NCBI GenBank assembly: GCA_026390695.1
Contig: JAPLFL010000021.1
Coordinates: 1 to 35,100 of the forward strand
Direction of reading: 5' to 3'
DNA length: 35,100 nucleotides
Source: Candidatus Kapaibacterium sp.
GTDB lineage: Bacteria; Bacteroidota; Ignavibacteria; Kapaibacteriales; UBA2268
A program made the position numbers and the translations under genes. Positions 8,974 through 15,668 of this stretch are shown here, one piece after another (positions within the stretch are counted from its first letter, which is position 1; every line of letters begins with the position of its first letter). The notes below the pieces were generated by a model, which worked only from the letters and a program-made list of their open reading frames with translations, made no database searches and had not been told where the DNA came from.

Positions 8974-10117
8974 TGTCCACTTCCCCTAAAACTATATCTA
9001 TACTTCCAAGAATGAGTATAAGGTCTGCCACCATGTAGCCTTTGCAAATTTCAGGAAGGACTGCAAGGTTTACGAAACTTGTTGGCCGTGATTTTAATCT
9101 GAAAGGTTTATTTCCGCCATCGGCTACAAGATAAAATCCTAATTCTCCTTTCGGATTTTCCGCTGAACAATATATCTCACCTTTCGGAGGACGTACTTTT
9201 TTAGGGAATTTCTCTCTAACATCGCCTTCATTAGGCATTTGAGCAATAGCTTGTTCAATTATTCGGCAAGACTGTTCCATCTCATTCATACGAACAATAT
9301 TTCTGTTCCAGCTATCACCGATAACACCAATTTCATTGCTTCCGACACAAACATTAAAATCAAAACGATCATAAATTGAATAGGGCTGCGCTTTGCGTAA
9401 ATCCCATTCAACACCCGAACCACGCAATACCGGCCCGGAACAAGCAAAATTTATAGCCACATCTGCAGGTAATATTCCAACTTTTACGGTTCTTTCGACA
9501 AATATTTTATTGCCCATCAGAAGTCTCATAACTTCTTCATTCGTTGCTCTAACGGTTTTAATAATATTTAATGCCGTATCTTTGAAGTTAGGAGGAACAT
9601 CGTGAGCCAGCCCGCCAACCCAGAAATAATTATATAATAAACGCGCACCTGATGTATGCTCGAATAAATTCAGGATCATTTCGCGGTCACGGAATAAATA
9701 GAGGAATGGTGTAAAAGCACCCGCATCCATTCCAAATGTAGCCACGGCAATCTGATGATTGGCAATCCGGTTCAATTCTGCAAAGATCACTCGGATATAT
9801 TCTACCCGTTCAGGAACCTGAATATTCATCATTTTTTCGACACCCATAACGAATGGCCATTCGTTGTTCATGGATGCAATATAGTCCAAACGGTCGATGT
9901 ATGGGATCACCTGAGGATATTGCATTTGCTCACAATACTTTTCAAAGCAACGATGCAGATATCCAATGTGAGGGATTACATCGGTAACAATTTCACCCTC
10001 AAGTTCAATCTCAAGTCTAAGCACACCGTGAGTAGAAGGGTGCTGAGGTCCAACGTTCAAACGCATTCTCTCGGAATCAACCCGTCCAAAATCATATTCG
10101 ATAAACTTACGTTCCAT
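8969..10117 (-). CDS. nuoD: NADH-quinone oxidoreductase subunit D
   Basis: This is the 49-kDa-type subunit that, with NuoB, forms the quinone-reduction site. It has 382 aa and is separate from NuoC, not a CD fusion. 'NVGPQHPSTHGVLRLE' (residues 21-36) contains His30, and 'DRLDYIASM' contains Tyr79. These correspond in spacing to the His and Tyr that hydrogen-bond the quinone head-group in Thermus Nqo4 (His38, Tyr87). The C-terminus 'LGSIDIVLGEVDR' is intact. The NiFe-hydrogenase cysteines are absent, as expected for complex I. It follows nuoC by 34 bp. Confidence 0.97.
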   Translation of the reverse strand: MERKFIEYDFGRVDSERMRLNVGPQHPSTHGVLRLEIELEGEIVTDVIPHIGYLHRCFEKYCEQMQYPQVIPYIDRLDYIASMNNEWPFVMGVEKMMNIQVPERVEYIRVIFAELNRIANHQIAVATFGMDAGAFTPFLYLFRDREMILNLFEHTSGARLLYNYFWVGGLAHDVPPNFKDTALNIIKTVRATNEEVMRLLMGNKIFVERTVKVGILPADVAINFACSGPVLRGSGVEWDLRKAQPYSIYDRFDFNVCVGSNEIGVIGDSWNRNIVRMNEMEQSCRIIEQAIAQMPNEGDVREKFPKKVRPPKGEIYCSAENPKGELGFYLVADGGNKPFRLKSRPTSFVNLAVLPEICKGYMVADLILILGSIDIVLGEVDR

Positions 10118-10151
10118 AATTTTTTCTAATCAAATTGAAATTAATTAATTA

Positions 10152-10628
10152 TTAAACAGGAATTCTGACTCCATGGTAAGTCTCCTGACCGACATAATCC
10201 TTACGCAATGGGTATCCTTCCCAATCATAAGGGCATAAAATTCTAATCATATTCGGATGATTTTCAAATTTAATACCAAACATATCATAAGCTTCACGTT
10301 CGTGCCAGTTGGCTGTTTTCCAGATTCTTTCCACTGAAGGAAGCGATGGGTCTTCTTTAGGAAGATAAGTTTTAATGACAAATCTGTGTTTATATTTTAA
10401 AGAATAGAGATGATAAACAGTTCCGAATTTATCTTTATAATCCATACCTGAGAGCAAAGCAAGGTAATCAAATTCGAGACCATCCTGGTCACGCAAATAT
10501 TTGCATATATTATAAATTTGTCCGGCATCAACCACTGTGGAAGGGTCTCCTGTCGCAGTGCCGATAAATTCCAGAACAGCTTCAGGAAACTTTTCTTTTA
10601 GATTATCATATATTTCTTGAACTAACAT
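10152..10628 (-). CDS. nuoC: NADH-quinone oxidoreductase subunit C
   Basis: This is the 30-kDa-type hydrophilic subunit that packs against NuoD (158 aa). The family signature is clear: 'ERIWKTANWHEREAYDMFGI' (about 105-124), followed by a 'HPNMIRIL..DWEGYPLRKDY' segment. The ATG at 10628 is preceded by CGGAG, a plausible Shine-Dalgarno. It lies between nuoB and nuoD with short spacers. Length is typical for an unfused NuoC. Confidence 0.95.
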   Translation of the reverse strand: MLVQEIYDNLKEKFPEAVLEFIGTATGDPSTVVDAGQIYNICKYLRDQDGLEFDYLALLSGMDYKDKFGTVYHLYSLKYKHRFVIKTYLPKEDPSLPSVERIWKTANWHEREAYDMFGIKFENHPNMIRILCPYDWEGYPLRKDYVGQETYHGVRIPV

Positions 10629-10764
10629 TTAAACTCCGCTATTTCAATTATTAATTATCATTGATAAATTATAAATGTAAGAACATCTTAACTATTTTAA
10701 TTTTATCTTAATTTCGTCCATAATTTCATTCTAAAAAACTTACACTTTGAATCTTCAAACTCAT

Positions 10765-10799
10765 CACTAACAATTAACCATTAATCATTAACAATTATC
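10765..10799. repeat. Heptad array overlapping the 3' end of nuoB
   Basis: Five 7-mers, CACTAAC, AATTAAC, CATTAAT, CATTAAC and AATTATC, begin downstream of nuoB and extend into its coding sequence. They encode the last residues (Ile-Ile-Val-Asn-Asp) and the stop codon (complement of 10781-10783). Confidence 0.8.
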
Positions 10800-11317
10800 T
10801 TCTCTTCTTCAGCTAACTTGGCTCTTTTTTTGAAGATAGCCTGTTGATTTATTTTCTTTTGTAATTTTACAATACCGTCAAGAAATGCTTCTGGTTTAGG
10901 TGGACAGCCTGGCACATAAACATCGACAGGAATAACGCGATCAATTCCCTTCAGAACATGGTAGCCATGTTCCCAATATGGTCCTCCGCTATTGGCGCAA
11001 GATCCCATCGAAAGCACATACTTGGGTTCTGCCATTTGCTCATAAAGAGTGATTATACGTTCCGCCATTTTCATTGTAACAGTACCCGAAATGATAATGA
11101 AATCAGCTTGACGGGGACTTGGACGAGGGATACAGCCAAACCGCATCAAATCAAAATGCGAAGCATTGACAGCCATAAATTCAATTGCACAGCAAGCAAG
11201 TCCGAAACTTAGGTACCAGTCTGATCGAGCACGTCCCCAGTTAAGTAAATCTTCGACTTTACCCAAAATAATGCCTTCAGCATTAAAAGGATCATCCAAT
11301 CTATTTAAAAATCCCAT
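10781..11317 (-). CDS. nuoB: NADH-quinone oxidoreductase subunit B (cluster N2)
   Basis: This subunit carries the terminal [4Fe-4S] cluster N2, which passes electrons to quinone (178 aa). Ligand cysteines are visible as the tandem pair Cys42-Cys43 ('[12 protein letters not shown]'), Cys107 ('[13 protein letters not shown]') and Cys138 ('[12 protein letters not shown]'). '[14 protein letters not shown]' is also canonical. The last residues 'KIIVND' are encoded by the heptad array, so the C-terminal tail appears to have been formed or altered by the repeat; this tail is not part of the conserved core. It follows nuoA by 70 bp. Confidence 0.97.
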   Translation of the reverse strand: MGFLNRLDDPFNAEGIILGKVEDLLNWGRARSDWYLSFGLACCAIEFMAVNASHFDLMRFGCIPRPSPRQADFIIISGTVTMKMAERIITLYEQMAEPKYVLSMGSCANSGGPYWEHGYHVLKGIDRVIPVDVYVPGCPPKPEAFLDGIVKLQKKINQQAIFKKRAKLAEEEKIIVND

Positions 11318-11356
11318 TTTCTAACCAATTTAATTCTTAATCAGTAATTTGCAACA

Positions 11357-11384
11357 ATAAATTTGTAATTCATAATTCGTAATT
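11357..11384. repeat. Heptad array downstream of nuoA
   Basis: Four 7-mers, ATAAATT, TGTAATT, CATAATT and CGTAATT, lie directly after the nuoA stop codon in the nuoA-nuoB spacer. Confidence 0.6.
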
Positions 11385-11387
11385 ATT

Positions 11388-11795
11388 TTAATCTTTCATA
11401 TCCACAAAATCTTCAAGTTTAGGTATATAAGGCTTGGGTTTATCCCACTCCAGATCACCTTTTCCCCAAACGTATGCCAAACCGAACACTAAAATCACCA
11501 TAAAAACAGCCATAGAACTAAAGGCATACCAGCCAAGCTGCTTGAATACAACTGTCCATGGGAATAAAAATACAATTTCAACCTCGAACAATAAAAACAT
11601 TAAAGCAACGACATAATAACGAATGTTGAATTTAATCCAAGGAGAGCCAATAGGCTCTTCACCGCATTCGTAGGTTGAATTCTTGATTTTATTAGGATGG
11701 CTGGGTCTGATAAGAGAGGAGACAAATAATCCGGCTGCAACAAAAAGCACTCCAACTATGAAGAATATAAGAATGATTCCAAAATCTGTCAGCAT
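11388..11795 (-). CDS. nuoA: NADH-quinone oxidoreductase subunit A
   Basis: This is a small membrane subunit of complex I with three transmembrane helices, first gene of the operon. The conserved loop 'NSTYECGEEPIGSPWIKF' carries the family's Cys and Glu, which sit near the quinone site, and 'FEVEIVFLFPWT' marks helix 2. I start it at the ATG at 11795 (135 aa), not at the in-frame GTG at 11816, because AAGGA lies 5 nt upstream of the ATG and nothing comparable precedes the GTG. The upstream region is shared with a divergent dehydrogenase gene, so the operon promoter should lie in 11796-12039. Confidence 0.95.
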   Translation of the reverse strand: MLTDFGIILIFFIVGVLFVAAGLFVSSLIRPSHPNKIKNSTYECGEEPIGSPWIKFNIRYYVVALMFLLFEVEIVFLFPWTVVFKQLGWYAFSSMAVFMVILVFGLAYVWGKGDLEWDKPKPYIPKLEDFVDMKD

Positions 11796-11800
11796 ATTGT

Positions 11801-11805
11801 TCCTT
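11801..11805 (-). promoter_or_regulatory. Shine-Dalgarno that fixes the nuoA start
   Basis: The minus-strand sequence AAGGA lies 5 nt upstream of the ATG at 11795. It argues for that codon over the GTG at 11816, which lies upstream of this site. Confidence 0.65.
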
Positions 11806-11837
11806 AAAAATTTCACAATTTTGCCAAAAACAAGTTA

Positions 11838-11845
11838 CAAAATTA
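11838..11845 (-). promoter_or_regulatory. Possible Bacteroidota-type -7 element for the nuo operon
   Basis: On the minus strand this reads TAATTTTG, matching the TAnnTTTG -7 consensus of Bacteroidota primary sigma promoters. It lies about 43 nt upstream of the nuoA ATG. I see no matching TTTG -33 element at the usual spacing, so in such AT-rich DNA it could be a chance match. The rest of the 244-bp divergent spacer shows no clear operator. Confidence 0.25.
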
Positions 11846-12039
11846 CACTAAATTTTTTGATTATCTAATTAAGTTTTTTTAATTTTGTTAAGAGATAAAA
11901 AAAAATAACTTATTCGATTGTGATAAATATTTTAGTTGTAATACATTTAAAAATATTAGCTTAGGCTAAAAATCAATTATTTTTTTTTCAAAAATGTTTC
12001 AAATTAATATGATTTCAATTCGTTTATTATATTTTCAAA

Positions 12040-12879
12040 ATGAATAAAATTGCACTAATTACTGGATCAAGTTCCGGAATCGGAAAAGAAACCGCTATAG
12101 GTCTTGCTAAACAGAATTTTGATTTGATTTTGCATGGTAGAGATATTGAAAAACTTGATAATTTGTCCGATTTTATCAAAAAGAATTACCCTTCAACCAA
12201 AATATTTGCTTCAGCTGCTGACTTCGGGACATTTGAAGGAATCAGAAATTTTGCAGATTTTATTAAACAGAAATTTTCAAAAATAGATGTACTTATTAAT
12301 AATGCAGGTACAGTTTCTCCTGTATTTCAACTTACGGAAGACGGCTTTGAGCGTACATTTGCAGTTAATCATTTAAGTTATTTTTATTTAACAGGGCTTT
12401 TGATTGATCAACTACTGAATAGCTCTGAGGGCAGGATCATCAATATAAGCAGTCAACTTCATTTTCAAGGAAAAATTCATTTTGATGATTTGAATCTAAC
12501 AAATAATTTTGACTCGATTAGGGCTTATAATCAGTCCAAATTGGCTAATGTTCTATTCACTTATCATCTCAGCAGAAAATTATCGAAAACAAAAATCACT
12601 GTCAATGCAGTTCATCCGGGAGCAGTTAATACTGGCTTAGACCGCGATCTCAAAGGGACATATAAATTTTTATGGTCATTGTCCAAACCATTTCAATTAA
12701 AACCCGCTCAGGGAGCCGAAACATCAATTTTTATGGCATGTTCTCACAAAGTGAAAGGTGTAACCGGAAAATACTATGTTAAAAAAGAAGAAAAACCATC
12801 TTCAGATTTTTCATATAATCAGGAAGCCGCTGCCAGACTGTGGGAACTGAGCGAACAAATGTGCGGCGTAAATTACTAA
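12040..12879 (+). CDS. Short-chain dehydrogenase/reductase (retinol dehydrogenase-like)
   Basis: This is a classical SDR oxidoreductase of 279 aa with a Rossmann fold binding NAD(P)H. The glycine motif 'ITGSSSGIGKETA' is at residues 7-19, 'NNAG' at 87-90, the structural Asn110 in 'FAVNHLSYF', the catalytic Ser in 'IINISSQ' (137 or 138), and Tyr163-x3-Lys167 in 'AYNQSKLAN'. The 'HPGAVNTGL' segment resembles the retinol dehydrogenase/WW-domain oxidoreductase-like branch, but the substrate cannot be read from the sequence. 'HGRDIEKL' after beta-2 suggests a preference for NADP. It is divergent from nuoA and 87 bp upstream of kdsB, so it may share a transcript with that gene. Confidence 0.9.
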   Translation: MNKIALITGSSSGIGKETAIGLAKQNFDLILHGRDIEKLDNLSDFIKKNYPSTKIFASAADFGTFEGIRNFADFIKQKFSKIDVLINNAGTVSPVFQLTEDGFERTFAVNHLSYFYLTGLLIDQLLNSSEGRIINISSQLHFQGKIHFDDLNLTNNFDSIRAYNQSKLANVLFTYHLSRKLSKTKITVNAVHPGAVNTGLDRDLKGTYKFLWSLSKPFQLKPAQGAETSIFMACSHKVKGVTGKYYVKKEEKPSSDFSYNQEAAARLWELSEQMCGVNY

Positions 12880-12966
12880 TTCAAAAAAATAAACTATAAA
12901 TAAATCATAAATGACGATTGAACTGAAGTCAGAGTTCAAAATTTTTCATATTTTCAATAAAAACAC

Positions 12967-13719
12967 ATGATAATAGCAGCTCTAATACCAGCAAGATATA
13001 ATTCAACCCGTTTCCCGGGAAAAATGATGGCAAAATTGGGCAATCAGACCGTAATTCTATCAACATATAAAAACACAGTGGCTACCAATCTGTTTGACAT
13101 GGTATATGTTGTCACAGATTCAGATATTATATTTAAAGAAATCCAAGATAATGACGGTAATGTGATCAGAAGTAATAATGAACATTCCACCGGAAGCGAT
13201 AGAATCGCAGAGGCTTGTCAGGATTTGGATATTGATATTGTGGTTAATGTTCAAGGAGATGCACCATTTATTAATTTCGGAGGAATAAGTGGACTCATTG
13301 CTGCATTCAACGATCCAGAAGTACAAGTAGCAACTTTAATACAGAGATTCAAAGAGAAAGATGATTTTGCTAACCCAAATAATGTTAAAGTTGTAATGGA
13401 TAAATTTTACAACATTATGTATTTTTCAAGAGCAAACATACCTTATAACCGCAATAGTGATGGAGTTCAGAATTTTTATGAGCACATTGGTGTTTATGCT
13501 TTCAGAAAAAAAGCATTGATGGAATTCACGAGTTTACCACAAACTATAAATGAAAAGATTGAATGCCTTGAGCAGCTCAGGCTTCTGGAAAATGGATATA
13601 ACATCAGAGCTGTAGAAGTTGATTATATGGGAATTGAAATTGATACTCCTGAAGATTTAGTAGCTGCTAATCAGTATTTAGCTGAACACAGCTTTGAAAA
13701 AAAAATGTCAATGGAATAA
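12967..13719 (+). CDS. kdsB: 3-deoxy-manno-octulosonate cytidylyltransferase
   Basis: This enzyme activates Kdo with CTP to give CMP-Kdo for LPS inner-core synthesis in the cytoplasm. It has 250 aa, the usual length. The nucleotide-binding N-terminus 'IPARYNSTRFPGKMMAKLGN' (7-26) is typical. 'NVQGDAPFI' (94-102) holds the metal-binding Asp98, but the Glu that normally follows it (QGDEP) is Ala here. 'YFSRANIPYNR', 'HIGVYAFRKKAL', 'LEQLRLLENG' and the second metal-ligand segment 'IEIDTPEDL' are present. Its presence supports a Gram-negative host. An 8-amino-Kdo-specific KdsB cannot be excluded. Confidence 0.93.
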   Translation: MIIAALIPARYNSTRFPGKMMAKLGNQTVILSTYKNTVATNLFDMVYVVTDSDIIFKEIQDNDGNVIRSNNEHSTGSDRIAEACQDLDIDIVVNVQGDAPFINFGGISGLIAAFNDPEVQVATLIQRFKEKDDFANPNNVKVVMDKFYNIMYFSRANIPYNRNSDGVQNFYEHIGVYAFRKKALMEFTSLPQTINEKIECLEQLRLLENGYNIRAVEVDYMGIEIDTPEDLVAANQYLAEHSFEKKMSME

Positions 13720-13748
13720 TGTAAAATAAATTGATATTGAATTTCGAT

Positions 13749-14300
13749 TCAAAAATTAACAATTGAATATACATCTTTGAGCTGTCTCCCCTTTTCGTCA
13801 TAATCCAAGCCGTATCCGACTATAAATACCGGTGGGATTTCCATTCCGATATATTTTACACGTACATCGCTTTTTCTCATTTCTGGCTTGGATATTAATG
13901 TGACAATTTCAACTGATGCAGGCGAATGTTTTTCCAATTCCTCATACAGGGCTTTCAGAGTCTGTCCAGTATCAACAATATCTTCAATGATCAAGACATT
14001 TCGCCCCTTTATATCAAATTCAAATAAAAATAAATTCACATCTCCAGAACTATGCATTTTTGCTCCATAGCTTTTTGCTTGCATAGCTTCTACCTGACAT
14101 TCAATGCCAATTTCGCGGATTAAATCTGCTGCAAAAAAAATACTGCCTTTTAATATAACAAGGAATACAGGATTTTTATCTATATATTCGCTCCTGATCT
14201 GCAAAGCAAGTGACCTGACTAATTTTTTAATATCAGCTTCTAAAATAAAAGGGGAGAATTTTTTATCATTAATAATAACAATATTTTCTGATTGAGTCAT
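13749..14300 (-). CDS. hpt: Hypoxanthine (guanine) phosphoribosyltransferase
   Basis: This is a type I phosphoribosyltransferase for purine salvage, converting hypoxanthine (and probably guanine) plus PRPP to the nucleotide. The PRPP loop 'LIIEDIVDTGQTL' lies at 103-115, with the acidic pair Glu106-Asp107. 'VILKGSIFFAADLIR' near residue 48 and 'YGLDYDEKGRQL' near the C-terminus are typical of bacterial HPRT. I start at the ATG at 14300 (183 aa); a TTG 12 nt further upstream would add four residues with no conserved content. It is convergent with kdsB, 29 bp apart. It fits functionally with the nearby adenine deaminase, which makes hypoxanthine. Confidence 0.94.
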   Translation of the reverse strand: MTQSENIVIINDKKFSPFILEADIKKLVRSLALQIRSEYIDKNPVFLVILKGSIFFAADLIREIGIECQVEAMQAKSYGAKMHSSGDVNLFLFEFDIKGRNVLIIEDIVDTGQTLKALYEELEKHSPASVEIVTLISKPEMRKSDVRVKYIGMEIPPVFIVGYGLDYDEKGRQLKDVYSIVNF

Positions 14301-14417
14301 ATAGGATTTCAATTGTGGGATAAAAACAAACTATAACGTTTAATTCAGCAATTCATTATTTTATTGACATTATTCCAGTAAAAAACCTTAAATTTGCAAT
14401 CTTTTATCTTTGGAATT

Positions 14418-15032
14418 ATGGAAAAACAAGACTACTACTATACAATAGCAAATAAATCCCGAGTTGAAATTAAAATAAAAGGATCACGCTTTATTGCATC
14501 TGCTTGTAGCACTGCCTCAAAAGAGGAAGCAATGGCATTTTTAGAGCAAATGCGAACTGAATTTTACAATGCTACTCATAATTGCTATGCTTATCGTATT
14601 GGCAACCTTGGCAGTGAATACCGTTTTTCCGACGATGGAGAACCAAACGGCACAGCAGGAAAGCCAATCTTATTTATTTTAAGTAAATTTGATGTAAGCG
14701 ATACCACAGTTGTGGTTACTCGTTATTTTGGTGGAACAAAACTTGGTGTCGGGCCACTTGCCCGCGCCTATTCACAAGCAGCCGAAGAAGCGCTTGCTAT
14801 CTGCCTGAAGAAACAAATCTGGATAACGAAACAATATATTATTTTCTGCACTTACGAAGATGTATCGAATGTAAAGAAAGTAATAGAACAATTCAGCATT
14901 AGTTATGAGGAAGAGTATAGCGACACAGTCAGATACACAGCCGAGATTCCGGTTTCGCAAATTGAAGAATTTTCGCAAAAAATCACAAATATAACAAATG
15001 CAAGAGCTGGAGTACTGCCCGGGGCGTTTTGA
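14418..15032 (+). CDS. IMPACT/YigZ family protein
   Basis: This protein of the IMPACT (YigZ/YIH1) family has 204 aa from the ATG at 14418. An ATG at 14394 would add eight residues (QSFIFGI-type) not expected for the family. The hallmark segment 'RFSDDGEPNGTAGKPIL' (about 68-84) and 'VVTRYFGGTKLGVGPLARAY' are clear, followed by a C-terminal ferredoxin-like (DUF1949-type) domain. In eukaryotes IMPACT inhibits Gcn2; the bacterial role is poorly defined and I assign none. The stop is 20 bp from a MITE-like repeat, so the insertion spared the gene. Confidence 0.92.
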   Translation: MEKQDYYYTIANKSRVEIKIKGSRFIASACSTASKEEAMAFLEQMRTEFYNATHNCYAYRIGNLGSEYRFSDDGEPNGTAGKPILFILSKFDVSDTTVVVTRYFGGTKLGVGPLARAYSQAAEEALAICLKKQIWITKQYIIFCTYEDVSNVKKVIEQFSISYEEEYSDTVRYTAEIPVSQIEEFSQKITNITNARAGVLPGAF

Positions 15033-15051
15033 GGAAGGACATCACCCCAAT

Positions 15052-15174
15052 AAGGCTGTCTCAAAAGCCTCATTTCTGTCATTCCTGCGAATGCAGGAAT
15101 CCCCTAAAGTGGGACTGGAAGGAGATTCCTGCATGCTCAGGAATGACAAGAAATTGAAGTTTTCACACAGTCTC
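15052..15174 (+). mobile_element. MITE-like palindromic element (family B) with terminal inverted repeats
   Basis: The left end AAGGCTGTCTCAAAAG and the right end TTTTCACACAGTCTC are imperfect inverted repeats of one another (compare GAGACTGTGTGAAAA). Between them lies a long palindrome made of GTCATTCCTGCG-ATGCAGGAATCC and its complement. It contains no transposase. A second internal unit without the left end continues to about 15236. Related copies are at 19975-20101 (inverted) and 32121-32334, and the palindrome core is also in the adenine deaminase gene. Confidence 0.75.
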
Positions 15175-15245
15175 GAATGCAGGAATCCACATTTTTCTGC
15201 CACTATAGGGGATTCCTGCATTCGAAGGAATGACAGAATAAAATG
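15175..15245. repeat. Second family B palindrome core
   Basis: A further GAATGCAGGAATCC...GGATTCCTGCATTC palindrome ending in GGAATGAC follows directly on the complete element. It encodes nothing credible; reading through it gives the translated repeat motif 'SFLRMQESP' and related peptides. Confidence 0.7.
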
Positions 15246-15408
15246 AGGATTATCAATTTCAGAACAAAACCTTTGAAATCAACAAATACACGATTTCCAA
15301 TTATTATTCGTTTTACAAAAAGTATTTTTAATAATTAAATTTAACAAGATGTACCCTATATTCTAACTAAAGATGAACTCAATTATAAGTTTGTCGATAA
15401 TTTAAAAA

Positions 15409-15575
15409 ATGCTAAGTGGCAATGAGATTCAATTAACAGTTGAATGCGTCGATGAAACTGTGTATTTGCTTGGATCGCCAAAAACAGAGAAATTCTATTA
15501 GAAAGAATCAAAGAAGTAGAAGAAGGGAAAAATTGAATTAGAATTTCCAATGAAGAATTTGAAGAAATAAATTAA
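15409..15575 (+). pseudogene. Decayed antitoxin gene (Phd/YefM-like C-terminus)
   Basis: In one frame this reads 'DETVYLLGSPK', then after a shift near 15480-15495 a second frame continues 'NREILLERIKEVEEGKN', stops at a TGA, and resumes 'IRISNEEFEEIN' before a TAA at 15573-15575. Joined, this resembles the C-terminal helix of Phd/YefM-type antitoxins ('ETLYLLSSPxNRExLLxxIxxxExGK'). One frameshift and one nonsense codon make it a relic. Just upstream, 15345-15425 reads 'DVPYILTKDELNYKFVDNLK', possibly another decayed fragment that I do not recognise. No intact toxin gene is adjacent. The rest of the 636-bp spacer outside the repeats is AT-rich and featureless. Confidence 0.6.
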
Positions 15576-15668
15576 TTATTTTTGCTTTTTAAGATGAATT
15601 GACTTCATATTAATTTATATTGGCTCTTATGTTGTAATTTATTAGAACATTTACTTAAAATTTACCAA

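Noticed and set aside
9755-10129. 124-aa plus-strand frame inside nuoD
   Set aside because: Antisense shadow of nuoD with no recognisable domain.
14998-15246. 82-aa open frame over the end of the IMPACT gene and the MITE-like element
   Set aside because: The peptide is only translated repeat ('SFLRMQESP', 'GDSCMLRND') and overlaps the real gene; no independent gene.
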